From: Geodermatophilus africanus
GTDB lineage: Bacteria; Actinomycetota; Actinomycetes; Mycobacteriales; Geodermatophilaceae
Length of the DNA stretch: 49,953 nucleotides
NCBI RefSeq assembly: GCF_900107105.1
Contig: NZ_FNOT01000023.1
Coordinates: 1 to 49,953, forward strand
Reading direction: 5' to 3'
Positions within the stretch are counted from its first letter, which is position 1, and the number at the start of each line of letters is the position of its first letter. Below the pieces are notes generated by a model. That model was given only the letters and a program-made list of their open reading frames with translations, did not search any database and was not told where the DNA came from. This document shows positions 18,135-26,352 of the stretch, in pieces. The translations under genes and the position numbers were made by a program.

Positions 18135-19898
18135 TCAGCGGCCCAGCACCGCTCCCATCGCCTGGGTGAGCGCGTCGGTGGCGTCCGGGACTTCTCCCAT
18201 CGCGCGGTAGGCGACGTGGTTGTCGGGGCGGACGAGGATCGCGCCGCTCTCCCCGATCTCGCGGACTGTGCCCCAGGTGCCGTCCTCATCGGCCATGTCG
18301 GCGGCACCGCCGACCGCGACCACTCGAATGCGGACGCCGAACTTCTCCGCGACCGTGGCCACGGCGCCCGCCCATGCCGCGCCCGTGCTGCCCGTCAGCA
18401 CGACGAAACCGTTGCGCTCGACGAGGTCATGGGTGCTCAGGCGCTGGTCCCCGCCGATGAGCCAGGCGTGCGGCAGGCGGTGGCCCGGCCGGGTCGTCGG
18501 TCGGTAGACGCCGCCCATCGGATCGGCAGGGGGCGGGCTGGTGCCATCCGGCACCAGGGCGCCGGCCGCGTAGGAGAACCCGATCTCCAGGTCGTGGGCC
18601 TGGAACTCGGTGCGTTGCGTGGCGATGACCTCCGCGGCCCGGGCGCGACGGGTTTCGCCCATCGGGGTGTCGGCGAAGAACGCCTCGAATGCGGCCCGGT
18701 TCGCCTCCGGCGGCTGACCTGGCAGCAGGCCGATGCCGGCGTCGATGACCAGGTGGTTGAGGAACGTGAACATCGCCCAGTCGACGTTCCGCATCCCGAT
18801 CGCCTGTCGCTCCGGCTCGTAGGTGTCGAGCAGGGCCGGACCGGCCTGGCCACCGAGCACGGCAGCGAGCTTCCAGGCCAAGTTGTGCGCGTCCTGGATA
18901 GCGGTGTTCAACCCCAGACCGGTGGTCGGCGGGTGCCGGTGAGCGGCGTCGCCGGCCAGGAAGACCCGTCCGACCTGGTAGCGGTCGGCGAGGACGCCCT
19001 CCAGGATCCAGTGGCTGACCTTGTGCACGTGCACGTCGAGATCCGGCAGCTTGAGCAGGGCCTTAAGCCGCGGGACGATGGCCGCCTCGTCGAATCGATC
19101 CGGGTCGTCCGGGCCGAAGGTGAAGTGGACGACCCACTCCTCTGAGTGCTTCCCCCAGGTCGGGCCCATGGGGACCATCGCGCCGCTGCCCCACGAACCC
19201 GCGCCGTCCGGGTTGAAGAACCAGGTGATCAGGCAGGATTCGTCGACGTACTCGGACAGGTCTGCTGTGAAGTGCACGCTCACCATGTCGAGCAGCCCGC
19301 TGGGGCCCTGCATCGTGACACCGAGCTTCTCGCCGATCGTCTTCCCGCCGTCGGCGGCGATCACGTACTGGGCCCGGACCTCGTAGGTGGTGTCGGCGGT
19401 CCGATCCCTCACTGTCGCGGTGACCCCGTCGGCGTCCTGGACGAGGTCGACCAGCTCGTGGCCGAACCGGAGCTGGCCGGCCGTGTGCTGCTCGGCCTGC
19501 CGGCGCAGGAGGGGCTCGAGCCGGAGTTGGGGCAGGTTGCTCGACAGGCAGGGGCTGTCCTTGGCGTAGACGTCATACAGGGCGCCGCCGCCGAATCCGT
19601 CCATCTCGAAGAAGGTGCGCGCGTCCAGCGTGCCGTCGCCGCCCAGGGACGTCCGCCAGCGGACCCTGCCGAAGTTCGCCAACGGCGTGCCGACTGCGTA
19701 GACCGCGTCCGCCACACCGTGCTGGCGGAAGACCTCCATGGTGCGCTGGTTGAGGTAGTGGGCCTTCGGCAGGTGGGACGTCGATTCGTGCCGCTCGACG
19801 AGCAGGTGGTCCACGCCGAGGTTGGACAGGAAGATCGAGGAGGAGAGACCGCAGCCTCCCCCGCCGACGACGAGCACTGGGACCTGCAGGTCGGTCAT
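18135..19898 (-). CDS. Class A FAD monooxygenase, TfdB/phenol-hydroxylase-like
   Basis: The 587-residue flavoprotein hydroxylase would use NAD(P)H and O2 to ortho-hydroxylate a phenolic ring. The N-terminal FAD site is VLVVGGGGCGLSSSIFLSNL (from residue 8). KAHYLNQRTMEVFRQHGVAD is the conserved N-terminal substrate-domain segment, VIAADGGKTIGEKLG is the DG motif region, and FLAGDAAHRHPPTTGLGLNT near 312 is the GD motif. A thioredoxin-like C-terminal domain is seen from about 440. It most resembles chlorophenol 6-monooxygenases. The ATG at 19898 has GAAGGG upstream. A candidate operator (19998-20018) lies about 100 bases upstream, suggesting co-regulation with the divergent catabolic cluster. 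Confidence 0.88.
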   Translation of the reverse strand: MTDLQVPVLVVGGGGCGLSSSIFLSNLGVDHLLVERHESTSHLPKAHYLNQRTMEVFRQHGVADAVYAVGTPLANFGRVRWRTSLGGDGTLDARTFFEMDGFGGGALYDVYAKDSPCLSSNLPQLRLEPLLRRQAEQHTAGQLRFGHELVDLVQDADGVTATVRDRTADTTYEVRAQYVIAADGGKTIGEKLGVTMQGPSGLLDMVSVHFTADLSEYVDESCLITWFFNPDGAGSWGSGAMVPMGPTWGKHSEEWVVHFTFGPDDPDRFDEAAIVPRLKALLKLPDLDVHVHKVSHWILEGVLADRYQVGRVFLAGDAAHRHPPTTGLGLNTAIQDAHNLAWKLAAVLGGQAGPALLDTYEPERQAIGMRNVDWAMFTFLNHLVIDAGIGLLPGQPPEANRAAFEAFFADTPMGETRRARAAEVIATQRTEFQAHDLEIGFSYAAGALVPDGTSPPPADPMGGVYRPTTRPGHRLPHAWLIGGDQRLSTHDLVERNGFVVLTGSTGAAWAGAVATVAEKFGVRIRVVAVGGAADMADEDGTWGTVREIGESGAILVRPDNHVAYRAMGEVPDATDALTQAMGAVLGR

Positions 19899-19997
19899 CG
19901 AGTGATCCCTTCGTCCATGGGCCGACGAGCCGTCACGCGTCGTCTGTTGGAGATGTCGCGGCCATGTGGCTGTGGTGTGACCCAGACCATAGGGATC

Positions 19998-20018
19998 GCT
20001 ATCTGATATAACAAGAAG
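19998..20018. promoter_or_regulatory. Candidate GntR operator upstream of the TfdB-like gene
   Basis: CTGATATAACAAGAAG at 20003-20018 matches 12 of 16 positions of the operator CTGATATCACATATAG found at 28453, and it is preceded by GCTAT. The AT-rich island stands out in otherwise very GC-rich DNA about 100 bases before the gene start. It could also include a -10 element. Confidence 0.45.
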
Positions 20019-20040
20019 TCCCGGCGCGAAGACAGGTCTA

Positions 20041-20330
20041 TTGGCAGGACTGGCAACATCGGAACGGCAGTCGCTCGAGCAGGAGGTGCTCCTCCGCGCG
20101 AATCGTGGCTCGGCCTCGACGGCGCGGCCGTCCAACGGCATCGAGCGTGCCACGCCTCGCATGGCCAGAGTGCACTCGAACGGACCGCCGACGAAGTTGG
20201 AGGCCACTGACGCGCGAATCCGCGGTGCTCGGTGATGTGCAGGTAGTGCGAGGAGCGCAGGTGCCAGTCGCGGGGGACGAGACCCGTCCTGAGGCGATCC
20301 GCGGCGATCTCGCCGTCCCCGCTCCGGTCA
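20041..20330 (-). pseudogene. YceI-family protein fragment
   Basis: The minus strand encodes GEIAADRLRTGLVPRDWHLR then SSHYLHITEH. This is nearly the same as ELTADRITTGLAPRDWHLRSSHYLHTAKH in the intact YceI gene at 25.0-25.6 kb. Downstream similarity continues in shifted frames (FECTLAMRGVARSMPLDGR). The N-terminal strands and the end are lost, and several frameshifts are present. It is a decayed paralogue. Confidence 0.68.
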
Positions 20331-20700
20331 GTGAGCCAGGGGCCGGCAGGATCCGTCGTCGAGCGGGCGGCCCAGGCGGCCCACGCCGCCACCGGGGCTG
20401 TCCCTCCACGACATCGACGTCTTCCAGCTCCACGACGCCAGCGCTTTCGCCGAGCTGGTGCAGTACGAGCAGGTTGGCATCGCCGCCAGAGGCGAAGCCA
20501 TCGCCGCTGCACTCGACCGACGGACGGGCCCGAGGGGTGACAGGCCGGTCAACAGTGACGGTGGGCTACTGTCCCGCGGCCACGCTCTCGGCGCCACCGC
20601 CCTGGCACTGCTCAGCGAGTTGGTCCACCCGATGCGTGGCGAAGCCGGTGAGCGCCAGCCGCATCTGACATGTGAGAACACGGGTACCCGGCAGGCTCGA
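20331..20700 (+). pseudogene. Thiolase / lipid-transfer-type acetyl-CoA acetyltransferase, C-terminal fragment
   Basis: The plus strand encodes SVVERAAQAAHAATG, shifts one frame near 20395, and continues LSLHDIDVFQLHDASAFAEL, VQYEQVGIAARGEAI and RPVNSDGGLLSRGHALGATA. The last contains the catalytic His of the thiolase GGxxxxGHPxGA motif. The N-terminal half with the nucleophilic Cys is missing. It lies head to head with the YceI fragment, so both were truncated by rearrangement. Confidence 0.7.
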
Positions 20701-20793
20701 CCCGATGTGTCTACATCGCCGCGATCGTGCCCCGCCGCTTGAACGGCTCGAAGACCGGCCGGCCGCCAGGACCCTGCGCCAGGCCTCCGTCTG

Positions 20794-21789
20794 TCAGTCG
20801 ACGAAGAGTCCCCTGAGCGCTACGGCGACATCGCGGTGGTCCCGGACCGGCCGGACCCGGCCGTGGCTGAGCCGGGCGAGGTCCCGGGCCAGCTCGACGT
20901 CCTGCTCGCCGGAGGTGTCGAGCAGCACGTCCAGGCGCGGGAGCCGGGCCGCGGTCAGCCGCGGGTCAGGGCCGGCGTTGTGCACGCAGTCCGAGAGCAG
21001 CAGCACCCGCGCGTCCCGGGGCTGGACCCCGGCCAGCTGCCGAGCGGCGACCTCGAGGGCGAAGCCGACGTTGGTCAGCCCCTGGGCCGGAACCCTCAGC
21101 AGCAGGTCGAGGATGGCGAGCGGCTCCGCCGGCTCTCCCAACCGGACCAGCACCGCCGCGTCCGACCAGAAGGCCACGACGGCGAGCCGGTCACGGGCGA
21201 GCTCCCCGGCGAGCGCGCCAACCGCGGCAGCCGCCGTGCGCACGCGCTCGCCCTTCATCGACCCCGAGAGGTCGACGACGAGCACCACGGCCCGGGCCTG
21301 CCGGACCCGCTCACGGACGATCAGGTCGTCCCCCTCCGGGAACGGCTCACCGCCGATCACTTCGAGGGTGCGCTCCAGGTCCAGCTCGTCCGAGCCCCCC
21401 GTCCACGACCGGCTGGCCAACTCCCCCACACCCCGCCGCGCGCGCCGGTCCCACGGCGGCCGCGGTACCGAGAGCCGACGGGCGATCTGCCGGGCCCGCC
21501 GGCGGGTCTCGGCGTCGGCTGCGCTCTCGCGCGCAAGGTCGGCCAGCAGGATCAGGTCGGCCGGCTCCTCGGTCGTCCCCGCGGCCGTCCCGCCCGGCCG
21601 AGACGGGCCTCCCGGGCCGCGCCGCCGGTCCCCCGACGCCAGCGCCAGCCCGTTCCCGCCGCTGCTCGGCTGGTACAGCGACGGCTGCTCGGTGAGCTGC
21701 TTGGGCTTGCGCCGCAGGGGCCGCAGCCCCCGCGGCGACGTCCCGGACCGGGAGCGCCGGGTGACGGGCGAGTCGGCCTCGACCGCCCT
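20794..21789 (-). CDS. VWA-domain protein (MoxR partner), start codon not identifiable
   Basis: The C-terminal 211 residues (GTG 21429 to stop) form a von Willebrand factor A domain with the MIDAS motif VVLVVDLSGSMKG (Asp-x-Ser-x-Ser), a Thr in GLTNVG and an Asp in LLLSDCVHN. The same frame stays open upstream to the MoxR stop at 21790 and reads like genuine protein (DLILLADLARESAADAETRR, RARQIARRLSVPRPPWDRRA). However, it contains no ATG, GTG or TTG between 21789 and 21430. Either a non-canonical codon is used, a frameshift links it to TTG 21793 that overlaps the MoxR stop, or only the shorter form is made. MoxR AAA+ ATPases with VWA proteins act as chaperones for cofactor or metal insertion. 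Confidence 0.75.
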   Translation of the reverse strand, partial: RAVEADSPVTRRSRSGTSPRGLRPLRRKPKQLTEQPSLYQPSSGGNGLALASGDRRRGPGGPSRPGGTAAGTTEEPADLILLADLARESAADAETRRRARQIARRLSVPRPPWDRRARRGVGELASRSWTGGSDELDLERTLEVIGGEPFPEGDDLIVRERVRQARAVVLVVDLSGSMKGERVRTAAAAVGALAGELARDRLAVVAFWSDAAVLVRLGEPAEPLAILDLLLRVPAQGLTNVGFALEVAARQLAGVQPRDARVLLLSDCVHNAGPDPRLTAARLPRLDVLLDTSGEQDVELARDLARLSHGRVRPVRDHRDVAVALRGLFVD

Positions 21790-22782
21790 TCAACCGGGCT
21801 CGGCCGCCGACGGCTGGAGCAGGAAGTGGTCCTGCCAGATCCCCCGGAGGACCGCCTCGGGCGTCGACTCCAGCGTCTCGACCAGGAAGATCCGCCCGGA
21901 CAGCGCCAGCAAGACGGCGTCCAGCACCACCTCGGTGTACTCCGCGGGCAACCCACGCGGCGGCGCCACCGACGGCTCGTCCGGCAGCCGGACGCCGCGC
22001 ATCGCGGCGAGCTGGGCGGCGACGAGGGCCACGTCGATCGCGCCGCGGACGCTGCTACCCTGCCGGACATCGTCGCACTCGCGGGTCGCCCGGGTGATCG
22101 CCACCGCGTCGGCGATCACCCGCGGCGACTCCACCCCGGTCCGCCGGCCGACGATGCCCCGCTCGGCATCGGCGTCCTGGTAGCCGATCGCCAGCCGGCA
22201 CAGCCGGTCGTGCACCGAGGTCGACAGCCGAGTGGTTCCGATGTTGTCGTACGGGTTCATCGACGCCACGATCCGAAAGCTCGATGCCGCCTCGACGGTG
22301 CCCACCCGGGGCACTGTGATCCGCCGCTCGGCCATCGCGGTGAGCAGGGTGTTGAGCGTGTCCTCCGGCGCGCGGTTGAACTCCTCGACATAGAGGAAGC
22401 CGCCGGACCGCATGGCCTCGACCAGCGGGCCGGGCACGAAGTTCTCCGGGGTGTAGTCCTCGCGCAACACCCGCGCCGGGTCGTGGTGCCCGACCAACCG
22501 GGTGGGCGTGAGGTCGGCGTTGCCCTCGACGAAGACCAGCGGCACGTTCCACTCAGCGGTGATGGCGCGCAGCAGGGTGGACTTCGACGTCCCCGGCGGC
22601 CCCTCGAGCAGCACGTCCCGGCCGGCGGCGACCGCGGCCAGCAGCAAGTCGAGCTCCCGCTCGCGGCCCACCAGGTGGCGGGCCACCCGCGTCCGGACGG
22701 CGCGGACGGTGTCCCGGTCCTGACCGGTCACCCGGCTCCCTGCGGCGACCGGATCGCCCCCGAATGCCTCGTTCTCGCTCAT
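21790..22782 (-). CDS. MoxR-type AAA+ ATPase
   Basis: The 330-residue AAA+ chaperone ATPase has Walker A GPPGTSKST at 61-69, Walker B FLYVEEFNRA at 129-138, a sensor segment SFRIVASMNPYDN, and the arginine-containing DRLCRLAIGY. With its VWA partner it would remodel or load cofactor into an enzyme, as CoxD/CoxE- or MxaR-type pairs do. The ATG at 22782 lies 13 bases after the stop of the mftC remnant and the VWA frame follows directly, so the three were once an operon. The position next to a mycofactocin maturase suggests its client is a mycofactocin-linked dehydrogenase. That is inference. Confidence 0.88.
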   Translation of the reverse strand: MSENEAFGGDPVAAGSRVTGQDRDTVRAVRTRVARHLVGRERELDLLLAAVAAGRDVLLEGPPGTSKSTLLRAITAEWNVPLVFVEGNADLTPTRLVGHHDPARVLREDYTPENFVPGPLVEAMRSGGFLYVEEFNRAPEDTLNTLLTAMAERRITVPRVGTVEAASSFRIVASMNPYDNIGTTRLSTSVHDRLCRLAIGYQDADAERGIVGRRTGVESPRVIADAVAITRATRECDDVRQGSSVRGAIDVALVAAQLAAMRGVRLPDEPSVAPPRGLPAEYTEVVLDAVLLALSGRIFLVETLESTPEAVLRGIWQDHFLLQPSAAEPG

Positions 22783-22795
22783 GACACTCTCTTCG

Positions 22796-23240
22796 TCAGC
22801 TCGGTTTCAGGCCGGCGAGCGGGGGCTCGTCGCAGATCTTGGCAGGGATGGCCAGCATCCCCAGCAGCGTAAGCTGGCCCCGGACCGGGCCGCTGTGCGA
22901 GTCGTCGAGATGGCCATTGGGCATGACCGTCGAGCCGTCCCGCGCGACCAACGCCGCCTCCCCGAAGCCCTGCACGCACTCGGGGTCGGGCCCGTCGAGC
23001 GGCAGGCCGGTGAAGAACTTGGCCGCCATGCAGCCGCCGCGGCAGGCGTCGAAGTGGGCGCACTTCGTGCACGCGCCACCGGTCTGCGGGCTGCGCAGCT
23101 CGCTGGTCTGCCATACCCGCTGAAAGCCCGCCCTGATCACGGACGTTGCCGGCGAGGAAGCTCTCGTGGATGGCGACCGGGCAGGCGTAGACGTCGCCGA
23201 CCGGGTGTTGCTCCAGCGGCCGGGTATGCCTTGCCGAACG
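22796..23240 (-). pseudogene. mftC: mftC (mycofactocin radical SAM maturase), C-terminal remnant
   Basis: The remnant covers the SPASM-type C-terminal region that binds auxiliary Fe-S clusters. It reads VGDVYACPVAIHESFLAGN in one frame, then, after one additional base near 23131, FQRVWQTSEL and CTKCAHFDACRGGCMAAKFF plus TGLPLDGPDPECVQGFGE, ending at a stop at 22796 with a short Cys-containing tail (ICDEPPLAGLKPS). The Cys pattern CTKC-x6-C-x3-C matches MftC. The CxxxCxxC radical SAM core and the first two thirds of the protein are absent. Upstream it is joined in frame to a flavoprotein N-terminus. The protein cannot be functional. Confidence 0.8.
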
Positions 23241-23500
23241 GGGAGGCGACGCGCTTCCCCACGCCATGGAGACCCGTAATGGCCGCGCCACTCCGATCCA
23301 GGACGCGGCCATCGCGGTCTCTTCGCAGTCCACCCCGCTCCGGCTTGCCTTCTCGAGCGGGAGGTCGTCTGCGCCATGCTGACGCGCGGCGATGACCGCG
23401 GAGTATTCGGCCACGCTGGTGCCGACCACGACGGCGTCGACGGTGTCGCCGGACCACCGCCGGGTCGGTGGAGCCCTGCGGAGGACGCTGCTCACTCTCT
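23241..23500 (-). pseudogene. FAD-dependent dehydrogenase N-terminal fragment fused to the mftC remnant
   Basis: The minus strand reads TVDAVVVGTSVAEYSAVIAA followed by RQHGADDLPLEKASRSG, recognisable as the dinucleotide-binding start of a KstD/fumarate-reductase-type flavoprotein. The GxGxxG is altered to GTSVAE and so is damaged. It continues in frame into the mftC tail, so the junction is a deletion between two genes that originally faced the same way. Confidence 0.6.
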
Positions 23501-23533
23501 CCTTCGGGACGGGAGCCTCGCCGCTGACCGGCA

Positions 23534-23908
23534 TCAGATGATCTGGCGCTGGGCGGTCCAGAACGCTCGTGAGGTGGCGAAGTCGCAGAACTTGCCCTCG
23601 TCCTCGATGAGGCGTCGAGCAGCCTCCTCGCCGTCCGGTCCGGAGAAGCCGGCCCGCACGTCCTCCAACGAGTCCCACCAAGCCTCGGCGACCCCGCCCG
23701 GCGGCTCCTCGAAGGGGATCCCGCGGGCAGCGCAGAAGTCAGCGTTCAGCGGGGTGTCGAGCCTGTAGCTCTGAACGTATTGCTTGATCCGAATGGTGTC
23801 CTGCAGTTCCTTGACCAGTGGAGCGTGACGGTTGACCCAGTAGTCCTGGAACTGCTCCGGGGTGAGTTCCGGGCGTCGGCGGGCGACGAAGATCAGCTTG
23901 ACCGGCAC
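23534..23908 (-). CDS. EthD-domain protein
   Basis: The 124-residue ferredoxin-like (dimeric alpha/beta barrel) protein of the EthD family has KLIFVARRRPELTPEQFQDY, WVNRHAPLVKELQ, and a C-terminal half with VAEAWWDSLEDVRAGFSGPD. EthD proteins accompany oxidative catabolic operons. Some, like related stress-responsive barrels, act as small isomerases or cyclases, but no reaction is certain. GTG 23908 is chosen because AAGGA lies six bases before it. The ATG two codons upstream directly abuts the same ribosome site and is too close. The gene lies downstream of the SDR gene on the same strand with an 83-base gap, so they probably share a transcript. Confidence 0.85.
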   Translation of the reverse strand: MPVKLIFVARRRPELTPEQFQDYWVNRHAPLVKELQDTIRIKQYVQSYRLDTPLNADFCAARGIPFEEPPGGVAEAWWDSLEDVRAGFSGPDGEEAARRLIEDEGKFCDFATSRAFWTAQRQII

Positions 23909-23991
23909 TGCCATTCCTTTCCGTGGGGATCCACAGTTCGGGCGCATTCGCGCCGCTGTCTGTCAACTACGGAGAAACACACCGAGATGGG

Positions 23992-24873
23992 TCATGACGC
24001 CGCGTCGGCGAGGTGCTGCCCGATGTAGGGAGTGATCCCGGGAGGCTGATTCGACATGCCGGCGTCGATCGGCAGTGCGATACCGGTGACGTACTTGGCC
24101 TCGTCCGATGCCAGGTACACCATGGCGTGCGAGACTGCCTCGGGCTCGATCCAGGGCACCGGCAACAGGTTCATGGCCTGCGCCGGGAACACGATGTCGG
24201 CGACCGTGGCATCCGGCTTGCCGCCGCTGAAGAGCGTCTGAATGGCCTGGTTGTGCAACATCGGTGTGGCGACGCAGGTGGGGCACACGGCGTTGACACG
24301 AATCCAGTACGGGGCGAGCTCTGCGGCCAACGCCTTCACCAGACCGATGAGCCCATGCTTGGCCGCTACGTAACCAGGCTGCCCCAAGAGGGGAACCAGG
24401 CCGCCGGCAGAGGCGGTGACGATGATGGCGCCACCTCGCTCCTTCATGTGCGGGATGGCCGCGCGCACCGTACGCCAGACGGCGGTCAGGTTGGTCTCGA
24501 CGACGGCATCGAAGATCTCATCGGACGCCTCCTCCTCGACAGGATGGGGAAGACCGATACCGTGATTGACCACGAGGGTGTCCAGACGACCGAATTCGTT
24601 CACCGTCCGCGCGATGGCGTCGTGCATCTGCGCTGAGTCCCTCGCATCCGCGGTGATCGCGAGGCACCGGCGGTCTCGCTTCTCGACCTCGGCGAGGGTT
24701 TCGTCGAGCTCTTCTCGCGTGCCCATGGCGTACGGGACGAAGGGCAACTGTTCACACAGGTCGGTGACGACGATGTCGGCGCCTTCCTCCGCCATCCGTA
24801 TCGCGTGCGCGCGCCCTTGGCCACGGGCCCCGCCCGTGATCAATGCGACCGTCCCTTCGAGACGTCCGGTCAT
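23992..24873 (-). CDS. Mycofactocin-coupled SDR-family oxidoreductase
   Basis: The 293-residue short-chain dehydrogenase is of the mycofactocin-associated type. These enzymes hold NAD(H) tightly and pass electrons to mycofactocin. The nucleotide site is TGGARGQGR at 13-21. The catalytic residues are Ser155, Tyr168 and Lys172 in YVAAKHG. The family-specific stretch after beta-2 (DLCEQLPFVPYAMGTREELD) is present. The ATG at 24873 has AGGAGG six bases upstream. It is similar across its length to the plus-strand SDR at 31340, so both may oxidise related alcohols in the same pathway. A complete mycofactocin biosynthesis cluster is needed elsewhere in the genome. Confidence 0.88.
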   Translation of the reverse strand: MTGRLEGTVALITGGARGQGRAHAIRMAEEGADIVVTDLCEQLPFVPYAMGTREELDETLAEVEKRDRRCLAITADARDSAQMHDAIARTVNEFGRLDTLVVNHGIGLPHPVEEEASDEIFDAVVETNLTAVWRTVRAAIPHMKERGGAIIVTASAGGLVPLLGQPGYVAAKHGLIGLVKALAAELAPYWIRVNAVCPTCVATPMLHNQAIQTLFSGGKPDATVADIVFPAQAMNLLPVPWIEPEAVSHAMVYLASDEAKYVTGIALPIDAGMSNQPPGITPYIGQHLADAAS

Positions 24874-25046
24874 GCTTTCCTCCTGTGTCTTCGTGCGGAT
24901 TCGTGCTGGGGCGCAGCGTTCTCGCGGATCCCCGAGGGGCCCTGAGCCGGGCGATGGGCACGGGACCCATTCAGACTCAGCTGAGATGGTCGGCGCCCGT
25001 GACCTGGTAACCGTTATCGGTCGAACGCATGAGCGCCGTGGTTGCG

Positions 25047-25586
25047 TCAGCCATTGGGCTGCCTCGTCGCTCGGATGCTGAGGTCCAAGTGAACGAGGCG
25101 CGACACCCCCGCGATCGGAGACAGCATCGGGAAGGGGGTCCGGTCGAGCAGGAGGCGTCCGTCCACGCGCAGGACGCCCCTGGTGTACTCGACGGCGCCA
25201 ATCTCGAACGCTGTGACACAGGAGACCCCACGCACGACCGCCGTGCACGGAATTGAGGCGGCCCCGACGGGGGCGTTGTCCACCGACACCCGGATGCGGG
25301 GGTGCTTCGCCGTGTGCAGATAGTGCGATGACCGCAGGTGCCAGTCGCGGGGCGCGAGACCCGTAGTGATTCGGTCGGCAGTCAACTCACCGGCTCCGCT
25401 CGCCCGGCCGTCGGCGACGCGGATCGTCCCGCCCGCAACGGGAATGGTCCCGCGGACCCATGACAGGGCGAACGCCTTCGCTCGGAACAGGAGCCGGGAG
25501 CCCTCGGGGTCGACCTCGTAGACCCCGTCCGGAGGGGTAGTGGCAATCCCGGACTCGGTCGACTCGGCGGTGTCGGGGTTGAGCAT
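25047..25586 (-). CDS. YceI-family lipid/isoprenoid-binding-like protein
   Basis: The 179-residue beta-barrel (lipocalin-like) protein of the YceI family binds hydrophobic or isoprenoid-like ligands in known members. Residues 20-60 (YEVDPEGSRLLFRAKAFALS, WVRGTIPVAGG) are the typical first strands. The best-conserved part is DRITTGLAPRDWHLRSSHYL. No signal peptide is visible, so it is probably cytoplasmic. ATG 25586 is preferred because AGGAGG lies seven bases upstream. Earlier in-frame codons lack one. A decayed copy of the gene lies at 20.0-20.3 kb. It may carry a hydrophobic pathway intermediate, which is inference. Confidence 0.85.
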   Translation of the reverse strand: MLNPDTAESTESGIATTPPDGVYEVDPEGSRLLFRAKAFALSWVRGTIPVAGGTIRVADGRASGAGELTADRITTGLAPRDWHLRSSHYLHTAKHPRIRVSVDNAPVGAASIPCTAVVRGVSCVTAFEIGAVEYTRGVLRVDGRLLLDRTPFPMLSPIAGVSRLVHLDLSIRATRQPNG

Positions 25587-25683
25587 GATCAGCCTCCTGT
25601 AAGAAAGAGACACATCGGCGTTGCGCAGGGCCGGCTGCCTGGAAGAACGCCGGAGGGACGGAATGGCAGTGGCGCTGTCGACC

Positions 25684-26070
25684 TCAGCGCGATGCTGCTC
25701 GGACCGGACTCGGGTCCATGAAGATGAGGTACTCGGCGACCTTGCCGTCGCGCACGCGCGTCCGGGTCACGGCAGGCAGCGTGAACTCGGTGCCATTCTG
25801 CATGGTGTACGTGACCTCGACCCGGACGGCGGCGACGTCGTCCGCCGCCCACTCCTCGAGGATCACGTGTCGCATGCCGGCGACCGATCCGAGATACCGG
25901 GCAACCCAGGCCTGAATGGCGTCCCGCCCGCAGATGACCTCGCTGTTGGCCATGCGGAACCGGCAGTCGTCGGTGAAGAGGGCGAAGAACGCAGCGATGT
26001 CGGTGTCGGCAGCCGCCAGTAGCGCTCGGTTGGTGTCGAGGGCCGACGACGAGGGTGCGGTCGTGGTCAC
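25684..26070 (-). CDS. SnoaL/NTF2-like protein
   Basis: The 128-residue cone-shaped NTF2-fold protein reads ADTDIAAFFALFTDDCRFRM (helix then strand), then GRDAIQAWVARYLGSVAGMR, VRVEVTYTMQNGTEFTLPAV and VAEYLIFMDPSP. The fold hosts ketosteroid-isomerase, limonene-epoxide-hydrolase and polyketide-cyclase activities. GTG 26070 is chosen because GGAGG precedes it by five bases. The same frame is open upstream without a ribosome site. It is one of three SnoaL-type proteins in the cluster, which suggests isomerisation or hydration of ring compounds. The exact reaction is unknown. Confidence 0.83.
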   Translation of the reverse strand: MTTTAPSSSALDTNRALLAAADTDIAAFFALFTDDCRFRMANSEVICGRDAIQAWVARYLGSVAGMRHVILEEWAADDVAAVRVEVTYTMQNGTEFTLPAVTRTRVRDGKVAEYLIFMDPSPVRAASR

Positions 26071-26304
26071 AGTGGCCTCCAGTCGAGGAATGGGTGAGGC
26101 ACGAGATCGCGCCGCCAACCGCGACATCACGTGCGGGGTAGTGGCCGCGCCGGGCGCGAGTAGACATGTCAGGGGTTGAGACATGGGGCTGCACGCGACC
26201 GGGCGGGCTCGGCCCGACCATCCGCGACGTCACTCCGAGGACAGGCCCTCCTCCGGCTCCCGCGCCCGCACCCGTGCCATGCCAGGGAACGGCTGGGGCG
26301 CTGG

Positions 26305-26345
26305 ACCGGTCGCGGGCCGACAGACGCGCCCGGCCCGCGACCGGT
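26305..26345 (-). terminator. 14-bp hairpin terminator after the second FAD monooxygenase
   Basis: ACCGGTCGCGGGCC (26305-26318) and its exact complement (26332-26345) enclose a 13-base loop, beginning eight bases past the stop of the minus-strand monooxygenase gene. It implies that the SnoaL/YceI/SDR genes further along need their own promoter. Confidence 0.7.
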
Positions 26346-26352
26346 GAAGACC

